A stretch of DNA of 14,470 bases from JAJXYP01 sp035541855 (GTDB lineage Bacteria > Patescibacteriota > Minisyncoccia > UBA6257 > 2-01-FULL-56-20): positions 1 through 14,470 of the forward strand of contig DATKMM010000040.1 of assembly GCA_035541855.1 (NCBI GenBank), written 5' to 3'. A model generated the notes under the pieces. That model did not search any database. It was given only the letters and a program-made list of their open reading frames with translations, and had not been told where the DNA came from. This document shows, piece by piece, positions 1 to 7,007 of this stretch (position 1 is the stretch's first letter; every line of letters begins with the position of its first letter). The translations under genes and the position numbers were made by a program.

Positions 1-1
1 C

Positions 2-538
2 AATCCCGTTACGCTTCAGGACCAGATCAATTTCCAGGCACCCCTTGGGCTTTGGGGGCACGTCGGGGAAGCGGCAACCGTGCGGGTTGCCGTTAGCGGC
101 GTCCTGTCATTCCAATCGGTGCTGGTCGTGGTCGGCGCGTCCGATCCCAGCGGTTTTATGTACACCGATGGGCAGGGGCATCAGCAGGGGATTTATACCT
201 TTGCGAACTACCAGCTCGTGACGTCGGGCAATCCTGCCCACGCTGGTGATGTTCTCATCTGGTGGGGGACCGGCCTCGGCAAGAAGCAGATCACGCCGTC
301 GCAGGATGGCATGCCGGTTATGACCGCAGATCCGACGATTGGACCAGTGATGGTGACTGTCGACGGCCAGGCGGCGAAGGTTCTCTATGCCGGCAGCGCG
401 CCCGGCATCCTGGGACTTGAACAGATTGATTTTCAAGTCCCCGCCGGCGTTACGGAAGGCACTCAGGCCGTTGTCGTGACCGCGGCACAGACCGCGGCAC
501 AGACAACCACCTACCTTCCCATCGCCGCGGCGAACTAA
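2..538 (+). CDS. 3' part of a secreted protein with TIGR03437-type C-terminal domain (5' truncated)
   Basis: The frame is open from the left edge (codons from base 2) to a TAA at 536-538, so the start lies outside the window. The protein is beta-rich and lacks cysteine. It shows two copies of a recognisable pattern: an early 'DQINFQAPLG' and, near the end, 'GDVLIWWGTGLG', then 'PVMVTVDGQAAKVLYAGSAP', then 'GLEQIDFQVPAG'. This is the signature of the TIGR03437 domain, known as the C-terminal module of many large secreted proteins of Solibacter-type Acidobacteriota. Its function is unknown; an extracellular or surface role is inferred. A tandem 12-bp duplication (479-490 and 491-502) repeats the residues TAAQ near the C terminus. 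Base use is less GC-skewed than in the efflux operon that follows. I am confident of the coding frame and fairly confident of the domain family. Confidence 0.8.
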   Translation, partial: NPVTLQDQINFQAPLGLWGHVGEAATVRVAVSGVLSFQSVLVVVGASDPSGFMYTDGQGHQQGIYTFANYQLVTSGNPAHAGDVLIWWGTGLGKKQITPSQDGMPVMTADPTIGPVMVTVDGQAAKVLYAGSAPGILGLEQIDFQVPAGVTEGTQAVVVTAAQTAAQTTTYLPIAAAN

Positions 539-592
539 CCCCTCGCCGCCGCGAGCGTCACACGCTTAACCTCCTTGTGAAGCAGTTCTTTC

Positions 593-646
593 GGTTCCCC
601 CTTGGGAACCGCCGCCCCGTGGCATTTTATGCACGGGGCGTTCTTT
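593..646 (+). terminator. Tandem hairpins, likely transcription terminator after the first gene
   Basis: A perfect 7-bp hairpin with a 4-nt loop (GGTTCCC at 593-599, GGGAACC at 604-610) is followed directly by a 9-bp stem (CGCCCCGTG at 613-621, CACGGGGCG at 632-640). The second stem is followed by TTCTTT at 641-646. The T-run is interrupted, but the position 55-110 bases past a stop codon and before a new promoter fits an intrinsic terminator that isolates the efflux operon. Confidence 0.6.
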
Positions 647-689
647 ATCTCTCCCGATATCAACTCAGGTCGCAATACGGGGTCGGTAT

Positions 690-717
690 TTGACACCTCT
701 CCGGGGCGGGGTAAAAT
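690..717 (+). promoter_or_regulatory. Sigma-70-type promoter of the marR-efflux operon
   Basis: A consensus -35 TTGACA (690-695) is separated by 16 bp from TAAAAT (712-717). Transcription would start near 724, leaving only about 17 nt before the ATG at 741, with no Shine-Dalgarno in it. This is the only clear promoter upstream of the four-gene operon. Confidence 0.75.
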
Positions 718-738
718 AGTTAAGTAACCTAACTATTT
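714..738. promoter_or_regulatory. Palindromic operator, probable MarR binding site
   Basis: AAATAGTTA (714-722) and its exact reverse complement TAACTATTT (730-738) are separated by 7 bp. The palindrome starts inside the -10 box, covers the expected transcription start, and ends 2 bp before the marR ATG. MarR dimers usually bind such AT-rich palindromes, so repressor binding would block the polymerase. Autoregulation is inferred from this placement. Confidence 0.72.
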
Positions 739-740
739 GG

Positions 741-1169
741 ATGCCGAAGGAATCTTCAAAACTGATATCGCTGATGTTCGTGATCGGCCGGCGGATGAAG
801 GAGGACATGCGCGGGATGGCGGAGGCGAGCGGCTGTTCCTGGATCCACCTTGAGGCCCTGCGGTACGTGCAGGAGAACGGCCGGCCGCTGATGCGCGGCC
901 TTGCGGAATATTTTTCGATCACGCCGCCGGCGGCGACGCTGCTCGTGGACGGCCTCGTGCGCGACAAGCTTCTCCGGCGGATCGTGGACGCGAGGGACCG
1001 GCGGGCGGTGCGGATCGCGCTCACGCCGAAGGGCCGCCAGTTCCTCGCTCGCGGCGCGCGGCACCGGGTGCGGAAGATCCAGGAGGTGTTTTCGGTGCTT
1101 GATGCGCGGGAATACCGGGAGCTGTTGCGGATATTGGAAAAGATCGCGAAAGCCGACAAACTGAAATGA
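741..1169 (+). CDS. MarR-family transcriptional regulator
   Basis: This 142-aa protein has normal MarR length. Helices near residues 5-30 and 105-140 would form the dimer interface. The winged helix-turn-helix spans about residues 53-97, with the recognition helix near 62-76 and a classic wing, DARDRRAVRIALTPKG (83-98). MarR proteins are dimeric repressors that release DNA on binding phenolic or other toxic ligands. Here the gene leads an efflux operon and lies directly behind a palindromic operator, so it most likely represses itself and the pump genes. The ATG at 741 is chosen because it follows promoter and operator directly; it has no Shine-Dalgarno. The stop overlaps the next start by 4 bp (ATGA), showing translational coupling. 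The inducing ligand cannot be read from the sequence. Confidence 0.92.
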   Translation: MPKESSKLISLMFVIGRRMKEDMRGMAEASGCSWIHLEALRYVQENGRPLMRGLAEYFSITPPAATLLVDGLVRDKLLRRIVDARDRRAVRIALTPKGRQFLARGARHRVRKIQEVFSVLDAREYRELLRILEKIAKADKLK

Positions 1170-2662
1170 AAACTTTTTTTGCAAAACATATCGTGCCGGT
1201 CGTGGTGGCGGGGGTGGCGGTTCTGTCGGTGGCGGGTGCATGGTGGTATGTGGCGGCGAACCAGGTGCCGTCCTTCGCGGCCACCGAAGCGGCGCGCGGC
1301 GACGTCGTGGAATCACTGAATGAGCCGGTGACAGTGCTCGCGGAGGACAATTCAGCCCTGTCGTTCCAGGAGGCGGGCCAGATCGCGCAGGTGGAGGTGA
1401 GCGACGGCGATACGGTCGCGGCGGGGACGGTGCTCGCGTCGCTTTCAAGCGACGCGCTCCAGGCGAGCGTCGACCAGGCGAATGCGGCCCTCGCGGCGGC
1501 GCAGGCGAAGCTCGACGAGCTCCAGGGCGGCACGCGGCCGGAGGAGTTGGCCGTTGACCAGGCGGCCGTGGCGAGCGCGCAGGCGTCGCTTGGCGCCGAT
1601 GTCGGGAATGCGTACACTGCCGCCGATGACGCGGTCCGCAACCAGACGGACAATATGTTCACCAACGCGCAGGGGAACAACCCGACGTTTCTCGTGCCGG
1701 TGACGGACTCGCAGACGCTGAACGACATCGGGAGCGGGCGCGTCGCCATCGAGGCGACGCTCGACGGATGGTATGCGGCCCTGAACGGTTCGAGCACGGC
1801 CTCTTCCTCGCTTGCCGGCATGGCGGACGGCGCTTTAAGCCAGGTGCAATCCTATCTTGACCTGCTCGCGCTCGCGGTCAACGATGCGACGCCGGGCTCG
1901 GTGAACGCCGCGACGCTCTCGGGGTATAAAGTGGACATTTCGACGGCGCGGACGGAGGTTGGCGCGGCCATCACGGCGCTCACGGGCGCCGAGTCCGGCC
2001 TGACCGCGGCGCAGAGCGCTCTCACGCTCGCGCAGGCGGGTTCGCAGGAGCAGGATATCGAGGCCCAGCAGGCGGCGGTCGCGCAGGCGCAGGCAGCGGC
2101 GGCCTCGGCGCAGGTGGCGCTCCGGAACGCGACGCTCGCGGCGCCCTTCCCGGGTACCGTGCAGGACGTGACGGCCCAGGTCGGCCAGGTGGTCTCGCCG
2201 GGCGTCCCGGTGCTTTCGCTCGTGAACAACAGCGGGCTGAAGCTCCAGGCCTATGTTTCGGAGGCGGACGTGGCGAAGATAAGGACCGGGCAGGCGGCGC
2301 AGGTGACGCTCGACGCGTTCGGCACGGGTACGGACTTCGCGGCGACCGTGACGACCGTCGCGAACGCGGAGACGCAGGTGGACGGCACGCCGTCCTATCT
2401 CGTGACCCTCCATTTCACCCAGTCCCAGCCGCAGGTGAAGGACGGCATGACGGGCAACGCGAAGATCATCCTCGCGGAACATGACGGCGTCGTCGCGGTG
2501 CCGAGCCGGTTGGTGATCAGCGACGGCAACCAGTATTTCGTGCTGGTGGCGACGGCGACGGGAACGGTGGAGCGTCCGGTCGAGGTCGGGCTCACCGGCG
2601 ACGATGGCATGACGGAGATAACGTCGGGAATAAACGAAGGAGACCAACTGGCCAATTTTTAA
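1166..2662 (+). CDS. HlyD/EmrA-type membrane fusion (periplasmic adaptor) protein, long form
   Basis: This 498-aa protein has one N-terminal membrane anchor (about residues 9-30). A first half-lipoyl segment follows (65-95, 'GQIAQVEVSDGDTVAAGTVL'), then alanine/glutamine-rich coiled-coil helices (about 96-142 and 280-322). The second half-lipoyl lies at 323-355 ('LAAPFPGTVQDVTAQVGQVV') and beta-barrel domains at 356-498. About 135 residues (145-280) of mixed, partly helical sequence sit between the coiled-coil arms, more than a simple hairpin needs. Such adaptors link an inner-membrane pump to an exit path. The gene overlaps marR by 4 bp and is followed 1 bp later by a second, shorter adaptor and then an MFS pump, so it is part of a drug-efflux complex. 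If the host is a CPR bacterium without an outer membrane, the adaptor would work in the cell wall space. Confidence 0.88.
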   Translation: MKTFFAKHIVPVVVAGVAVLSVAGAWWYVAANQVPSFAATEAARGDVVESLNEPVTVLAEDNSALSFQEAGQIAQVEVSDGDTVAAGTVLASLSSDALQASVDQANAALAAAQAKLDELQGGTRPEELAVDQAAVASAQASLGADVGNAYTAADDAVRNQTDNMFTNAQGNNPTFLVPVTDSQTLNDIGSGRVAIEATLDGWYAALNGSSTASSSLAGMADGALSQVQSYLDLLALAVNDATPGSVNAATLSGYKVDISTARTEVGAAITALTGAESGLTAAQSALTLAQAGSQEQDIEAQQAAVAQAQAAAASAQVALRNATLAAPFPGTVQDVTAQVGQVVSPGVPVLSLVNNSGLKLQAYVSEADVAKIRTGQAAQVTLDAFGTGTDFAATVTTVANAETQVDGTPSYLVTLHFTQSQPQVKDGMTGNAKIILAEHDGVVAVPSRLVISDGNQYFVLVATATGTVERPVEVGLTGDDGMTEITSGINEGDQLANF

Positions 2663-2663
2663 C

Positions 2664-3299
2664 ATGGAAGAAAAAAAGAGCAGCAGGCGTCCGTTAATGT
2701 TTTCGATCCTCGGCGCGCTCGCCGTCGCGGGCGCGATCGGCGGCGGGGCGTATTGGTATGTTTCCTCGAAGACGGTCTACATCGACCAGTCCGTGGTGCA
2801 GGCTCCGCTCATCAATCTGTCGCCGGCGAACGCGGGGCCGCTCCAGGCGGTGTTCGTGAACGTGGGTGACCTGGTGACGGCCAACGAGCCCGTCGCGCGC
2901 GTGGGCGACCAGATCGTGGAGGCGCAGACGGCTGGCCAGATCGTTTCGGTGGACCAGAACATCGGCGAGTTCGAGAATCCGCTCACCGGCCAGGCGGTCG
3001 TGGCGACGATGGTGGACCCGACCCAGTTGCGCGTCGTGGGACATCTTGACGAGAACGCGGGGCTGGCGAACGTGGCGGTCGGCGACGCGGCGACGTTCAC
3101 GGTGGATGCGTTCGGTTCGAAGCAATACCAGGGCGTGGTGGATGAAGTGGCGCCGACGGCCGAGTCGGGGAGCGTGGTGTTCAATATCTCCGACCAGCGC
3201 CCGACAAACCAGTTCGACGTGTATGTCCGCTTCGACCCGGCGAAATATCCGGAACTGAAGAACGGGATGTCAGCCCGCATCTGGGTATACACCAAGTAA
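2664..3299 (+). CDS. Short HlyD-type adaptor lacking the coiled-coil hairpin
   Basis: This 211-aa protein has a basic cytoplasmic N terminus (EEKKSSRR), one TM segment (about 12-33), a lipoyl-like stretch (about 55-90, 'GPLQAVFVNVGDLVTANEPV') and adaptor beta-barrel sequence with the typical ending 'PELKNGMSARIWVYTK'. The alpha-helical hairpin between lipoyl halves that HlyD/EmrA members normally carry is absent, so it is about half the usual length with no sign of frameshift. It starts 1 bp after the stop of the longer adaptor and ends 10 bp before the MFS gene. It probably forms mixed assemblies with the long adaptor around the pump (inference). No Shine-Dalgarno lies at proper distance; AAGGAG at 2637-2642 is 21 nt upstream, so translation probably depends on coupling. 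Confidence 0.82.
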   Translation: MEEKKSSRRPLMFSILGALAVAGAIGGGAYWYVSSKTVYIDQSVVQAPLINLSPANAGPLQAVFVNVGDLVTANEPVARVGDQIVEAQTAGQIVSVDQNIGEFENPLTGQAVVATMVDPTQLRVVGHLDENAGLANVAVGDAATFTVDAFGSKQYQGVVDEVAPTAESGSVVFNISDQRPTNQFDVYVRFDPAKYPELKNGMSARIWVYTK

Positions 3300-3309
3300 G
3301 TTTTCAATT

Positions 3310-4818
3310 ATGGAATCAACTGATCGAAGCAACCAGTGGCGCTGGTGGGTGCTGGCGACGGTCATTTTCGGGACCTTCCTTGGCCGCCTCGACCAGACGG
3401 TGGTGAACCTCGCGCTCCCGAAGATCATCAGCGACTTCGGCATCAGCGTGACGGACGCGGCGTGGATCTCGACGGCGTACATCCTGGCGAACGCCATTTT
3501 CGTGCCGATCTGGGGCAAGCTCGGCGATACGGCGGGCCGAAAAAAGATATATCTCATCGGTTTTGTCGGATTTACGATCGCTTCGGGCCTTTGCGGCATC
3601 GCGTGGAACCTGACCTCGATGATCGTCTTCCGCGTCATACAGGGTTTCGCGGTTTCGGCGGATTATCCGACGGCGATGGCGATCCTCGCGGTGACGTTCA
3701 CGGACGTGAAGGAGCGCACCCAGGCGCTCGGGCTCTGGTCGGCGTCCTTCGCCGTGGCGTCGGTCTTTGGTCCGCTGATCGGCGGTCCGCTGATCGATAA
3801 CTTCAACTGGCGGTCGATCTTCTTCGTGAACGTCCCGCTCGGCATCATCGGGCTCGTTCTCGCGTTCACGATCATCAGCGAATCGGTCGGCGAGAAGCGC
3901 GACGCGCACTTCGACTGGTGGGGGTCGCTCTCGCTGGCCGGCGCGCTCTTCGCGCTCACGCTTGTCCTCGACCGCGGGCAGACCTGGGGATGGCTTTCGG
4001 CGGCAAGCGTCGCGTCGTATATCGCGACCGTCGTTTTCGCCCTGCTTTTCTTCGTGATCGAGAGCCGGGAGACCGAGCCGATCGTGGACCTGAAGTTCTT
4101 CAGGATCGGCGCGTTCGTGTATACGCTCATCAACAGTTTCATCGTGTTCATGGCGCTCATCGGAGCGATCTTCCTCGTGCCGATCTTCGCGCAGACCTTC
4201 CTCGGATACGACGCGACGCAGACGGGATATCTTTTCATCCCGATGGCGGCGCTTCTCATGATCGCGGCGCCGCTCGGCGGCCGCCTGGTGGGCAAGGTGC
4301 AGTCGCGCTACGTGATCTTCACCGGGATGCTCGTCGCGGGCGCCGGGATGTATCTCTTCGCGTTCCTCGATCCGCGTTCGACGGCCTGGGCCATCATCGT
4401 CCCGCTCGGCATCATGGCGTTCGGGCTCGGTTTCGGCATGGCCCAGCGCACGAACATCATCGCGAGCATCGTCCCGAAGGAGGAGGTGGGGGAAGCGTCC
4501 GCCATCCTTGCCCTTGCGAGGAACATCGCGGGCGCTTTTGGCGTCGCGATCTTCAGTACGATCCTCACGAACGCGGTGGACGGGAGCGTGTTGGCTATTT
4601 CCCAGGCAAGCCGGCTCCAGGCGCTGCCGACGCCCCAGCTGCTCCAGCAGTTCATTATGCTGGTTGAGCTGAAGGCGCAGGTGACCGGCTATGCGGTGGT
4701 CTTCGAGATCGCGGCGTGGACGGTTATCATTGGGGCGTTTTCGGCATTCCTGATCATTATTCCGAACGAGTTGGCGAAGGCCAAAGAGAAGCACGAGCGC
4801 GTGATCGTGATGGATTAG
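3310..4818 (+). CDS. DHA2-family (EmrB/QacA-type) MFS multidrug transporter
   Basis: This 502-aa protein has the length and hydropathy of a 14-TM drug:proton antiporter. Visible signatures are motif D1 LDQTVVNLALPKI (27-39), motif A GKLGDTAGRKK (69-79), the motif-B arginine in RVIQG (108-112), and motif C around SVFGPLIGGPL (151-161), followed by NWRSIFFVNVPLG (166-178). These define the DHA2 subfamily that exports hydrophobic or cationic compounds using the proton gradient. It is the last gene of the operon, 10 bp behind the short adaptor. EmrB-type members typically work with an EmrA adaptor, consistent with the two HlyD-like genes here. The ATG at 3310 has no Shine-Dalgarno. Substrate range cannot be inferred. 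Confidence 0.93.
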   Translation: MESTDRSNQWRWWVLATVIFGTFLGRLDQTVVNLALPKIISDFGISVTDAAWISTAYILANAIFVPIWGKLGDTAGRKKIYLIGFVGFTIASGLCGIAWNLTSMIVFRVIQGFAVSADYPTAMAILAVTFTDVKERTQALGLWSASFAVASVFGPLIGGPLIDNFNWRSIFFVNVPLGIIGLVLAFTIISESVGEKRDAHFDWWGSLSLAGALFALTLVLDRGQTWGWLSAASVASYIATVVFALLFFVIESRETEPIVDLKFFRIGAFVYTLINSFIVFMALIGAIFLVPIFAQTFLGYDATQTGYLFIPMAALLMIAAPLGGRLVGKVQSRYVIFTGMLVAGAGMYLFAFLDPRSTAWAIIVPLGIMAFGLGFGMAQRTNIIASIVPKEEVGEASAILALARNIAGAFGVAIFSTILTNAVDGSVLAISQASRLQALPTPQLLQQFIMLVELKAQVTGYAVVFEIAAWTVIIGAFSAFLIIIPNELAKAKEKHERVIVMD

Positions 4819-5060
4819 CCGGCGCCCTCAGCCGCTCCCGCGCCGGTTCCTCGACCTCCATTGCGCCTTCGGGCGTCATCCTCGGCCGCTGCCAGTTTCA
4901 CTCGGCGCAACACGGAAATCCGTAACGTTGATTTTTCTTTAAATTCCCTGCGGAACGTTTGGCCGAGAGTTTCGCCCTCGTCACGGAAATTACTTTCCAT
5001 CCTTAAGAAGCGCGGCGGTGGGGCAGAGGCATGGGGCGCCAGGCCTTGCAGGCCGTTCTT
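4819..5060. other. Convergent intergenic region with possible terminator hairpins
   Basis: This 242-bp gap separates the 3' ends of the efflux operon and the minus-strand methyltransferase gene. Right after the MFS stop codon is a 7-bp stem (CCGGCGC at 4819-4825, GCGCCGG at 4840-4846) with a 14-nt loop but no real T-run. A short inverted repeat ACGG/CCGT near 4913-4924 is followed by TTTTTCTTT about 10 bp later and may terminate transcription. An antisense reading frame (4815-5000) exists, but its composition is biased and it overlaps the MFS stop; I do not call it a gene. Confidence 0.4.
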
Positions 5061-5693
5061 CTACGATGATCTTCCTATTATCTGGATCCATTTTGTTTTG
5101 CCGGGGCCGGCGGGCGATTCGTAGCAGATCCCGAATTTCAGGTCGTCGAAATATTTCTCGATCTCTTCTTTGGTGAAATAGCTGAAGAAGCGTTCGTACT
5201 CGTAGCCATAGTCGTTTTCTTTTACGATTGCTTCGTCTTTTTCGCCAGGGTGCGATCCTTTTACGGCGACGTACAGGTAACCGCCTGGTTTTAATATGGT
5301 AACGAGGCCGGCGAGCACCGCGAACGCCTTGTCTTTTGAGATGTGGAGGAGGGCTGCCTGTATGAAGACGCCATCGAACTTCTTATTGATCTTTCGTTGA
5401 AGTTCCGGGGAATCGGACATATCCATCACGAAGAATTTGGCAGATGGGGCCTCGCGTTTTGCGATCTGGATCATCTTGTCGGACAGATCGATGCCTACCA
5501 CGTTCAATCCGTGCTGGACGAGATATTTTGATTTCAACCCGGACCCGCACCCTACGTCCAGTATCCATGCTCCCGGTTTGAAAAGGGAAATGAAATGGTC
5601 AGTTGCGGCGATCCACCAGTCATCCTTGAGATGGTCTTTGTGCCAGTCATCCGCGATGCGGTCATACGTTTCCCTGAGGTCCATATCCGCCAT
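5061..5693 (-). CDS. Class I SAM-dependent methyltransferase
   Basis: The longest frame gives 210 aa. Motif I is ILDVGCGSG (44-52) for the SAM nucleotide loop, the acidic residue after strand 2 is D69 in VVGIDLSDKM, a third acidic stretch is VMDMSDS (89-95), and the post-core strand is LKPGGYLYVAVKG (134-146). The N terminus 'YDRIADDWHKDH' is typical of small UbiE/Methyltransf_25-type enzymes. The substrate is unknown. Codon use is clearly less GC-rich than in the neighbours, with many AAA, GAT and ATT codons, which may mean later arrival. The first ATG (5693-5691) overlaps a TATAAT box (5697-5692), so it could not be in an mRNA from that promoter. The second ATG, at 5684, sits 7 nt after the box and is the start I favour (207 aa, beginning MDLRETYDRI). 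The gene stands alone and is convergent with the efflux operon. Confidence 0.9.
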   Translation of the reverse strand: MADMDLRETYDRIADDWHKDHLKDDWWIAATDHFISLFKPGAWILDVGCGSGLKSKYLVQHGLNVVGIDLSDKMIQIAKREAPSAKFFVMDMSDSPELQRKINKKFDGVFIQAALLHISKDKAFAVLAGLVTILKPGGYLYVAVKGSHPGEKDEAIVKENDYGYEYERFFSYFTKEEIEKYFDDLKFGICYESPAGPGKTKWIQIIGRSS

Positions 5694-5697
5694 TATA
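5692..5697 (-). promoter_or_regulatory. -10 box of the methyltransferase gene, overlapping its first ATG
   Basis: On the minus strand TATAAT (5697-5692) overlaps the first ATG and lies 7 nt before the second in-frame ATG at 5684. No good -35 is visible (TTCTGA at 5720-5715 with a 17-bp spacer is weak). The geometry predicts a leaderless transcript starting at the second ATG. Confidence 0.5.
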
Positions 5698-5743
5698 TAT
5701 CACATCTTAAACAGTCAGAAATACGAAAGATATGCGGCGCCCC

Positions 5744-5902
5744 TCATCCGCGGGACGGCCGTTCGAGGGGCATCTCGGAGGCGCCCAGGAAGGCATAGTT
5801 TTTGGTGAAATGGTTGGTAAGCGCCGAGAGCGAGGTGCGAGCCGAGTACGGCGAGACACCGTCCCCGAGAATGGATGTCCCGTGGAGGAGGGGCGTACCC
5901 AT
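5744..5902 (-). CDS. Possible small protein, 52 aa, unknown
   Basis: A 52-codon frame runs from ATG (5902-5900) to TGA (5746-5744) on the minus strand, starting 'MGTPLLHGTSILGDGVSPYS' and ending 'MPLERPSRG'. It occupies most of the 250-bp gap between the methyltransferase and the rseP-like gene. Composition looks protein-like (mixed residues, moderate GC at third positions), with no TM segment or known motif. A possible -10, TTAAAT (5914-5909), ends 6 nt before the ATG, the same spacing seen at several other genes here. I do not recognise a family. It could equally be chance, or the antisense of an unrecognised structured RNA on the plus strand, which contains several short GC-rich inverted repeats. 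Confidence 0.25.
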   Translation of the reverse strand: MGTPLLHGTSILGDGVSPYSARTSLSALTNHFTKNYAFLGASEMPLERPSRG

Positions 5903-5943
5903 CGTTTGATTTAACCCGTATAGAATGTAAGAATTAGGGAACG

Positions 5944-6996
5944 ATGCTGATCATTATTATCGTCATCGTCGGGCTTTCGCTTTTGATCCTGACCCATGAG
6001 GCGGGGCACTTTTGGGTCGCGAAGCTTTGCGGGTTGAAGGTGGACGAGTTCGGTTTCGGATTTCCGCCGCGGATCAAAGCATGGAAGCGCGGTGAGACGG
6101 AGTACAGCGTGAACTGGCTGCCCTTCGGCGGGTTCGTGCGCATTTCGGGCGAGCGCGGGGAAACGGCCGTTTGGAACGGTGCCGGGGATGCGCCGCGGAG
6201 CGAGGCGGAGAGGAAGCGTCTGTTCTTCAGCCAGCCCGCGTGGAAGAAGAGCGTCATCGTCCTCGCCGGCGTATTCGTCAATTTCATCATCGGATGGCTC
6301 CTGATCTCGGCGGTGCTCATGATCGGCACGCCGCAGGCGCTCATCATATCGGGTATCCAGCCGGATTCGCCGGCGGCGCAGGCGGGCATCATGGCGGGGG
6401 ATGTCGTGAAAGGTTATGCCACTTCGCAAAGTTTTATCGATTACATCAATGCGCACCGCGGCGAGCCGACGGCGATCGCCGTGCTCCGCAACGATAAGGA
6501 GATCGATTTTACGGTGACGCCGCGCGCCGTGACGGCGCCGGACCAGGGTGCGGTGGGCGTCGAGCTCGAGGACGCGGGCGCGCCGCGCGAGGCGCCGCTG
6601 CCGGCGCTGTGGGATGGGCTCTTGAGCGCCGGCCTGCTTTTCTGGCTGACGCTCGCCGCGTTCGGCCAGCTGGTGGCCCAGTTGTTCACGCACGGGTCGC
6701 TTCTGCCGGGCGTCGTGGGACCGGTGGGTATCGTGAGCGTCGCGGAGGAGGCGGGTAAGATCGGGCTTACGTATCTCATCCAGTTCATCGGCCTCATCTC
6801 CATCAACCTGACGGTCGTGAACCTCATTCCGTTCCCGGCGCTCGACGGCGGCCGGTTCCTGATGGTCCTCATCGAGAAGATCAAGGGCTCGGCGGTGCCG
6901 GAGAAGTTCGAGGCCTGGGTGAACGGCATCGGCTTCGCGCTGCTTATTTTGCTTATGGTGGCGCTTACCGTAAGGGATGTCGGAGGATTGATCTAA
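5944..6996 (+). CDS. rseP: RseP/RasP-type site-2 zinc metalloprotease (M50 family)
   Basis: This 350-aa protein is shorter than the two-PDZ E. coli RseP (about 450 aa) and matches single-PDZ forms. Features in order: an N-terminal TM helix carrying the zinc-binding HEAGH (residues 18-22), a membrane-reentrant beta region (50-68), a TM segment near 101-127, and one PDZ domain (about 132-192, with GIQPDSPAAQAGIMAGDVV). The second motif NLIPFPALDGGR (293-304) supplies the third zinc ligand, D301, and the last TM helix is at 327-343. These enzymes cut single-pass membrane proteins such as anti-sigma factors inside the bilayer. The substrate is not present here. The ATG at 5944 has only a weak AGGGA (5936-5940) close upstream. 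A possible -10 is TAGAAT at 5921-5926. MsrB follows 11 bp later, so the two may be co-transcribed. Confidence 0.93.
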   Translation: MLIIIIVIVGLSLLILTHEAGHFWVAKLCGLKVDEFGFGFPPRIKAWKRGETEYSVNWLPFGGFVRISGERGETAVWNGAGDAPRSEAERKRLFFSQPAWKKSVIVLAGVFVNFIIGWLLISAVLMIGTPQALIISGIQPDSPAAQAGIMAGDVVKGYATSQSFIDYINAHRGEPTAIAVLRNDKEIDFTVTPRAVTAPDQGAVGVELEDAGAPREAPLPALWDGLLSAGLLFWLTLAAFGQLVAQLFTHGSLLPGVVGPVGIVSVAEEAGKIGLTYLIQFIGLISINLTVVNLIPFPALDGGRFLMVLIEKIKGSAVPEKFEAWVNGIGFALLILLMVALTVRDVGGLI

Positions 6997-7007
6997 ATAA
7001 AAATTTT

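Noticed and set aside
1021..1821. Minus-strand open frame (266 codons) opposite marR and hlyD
   Set aside because: Ala/Ser-rich shadow of well-supported plus-strand genes, with no recognisable domain or start signal.
3316..4794. Long minus-strand open frame (492 codons) opposite the MFS transporter
   Set aside because: It is the antisense of a clear DHA2 transporter and encodes an Arg/Asp/Glu/His-rich sequence without hydrophobic core, typical of GC-rich shadow frames.
4815..5000. Minus-strand 61-codon frame in the convergent intergenic region
   Set aside because: It overlaps the MFS stop, ends in a Gly/Ala/Arg-biased tail, and has no promoter or ribosome site at its ATG. The first half looks somewhat protein-like, so a relic cannot be ruled out.
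4861..5124. Plus-strand frame across the MFS-methyltransferase gap
   Set aside because: Composition is random-like, it runs into the antisense of the methyltransferase 3' end, and no start signal is present.
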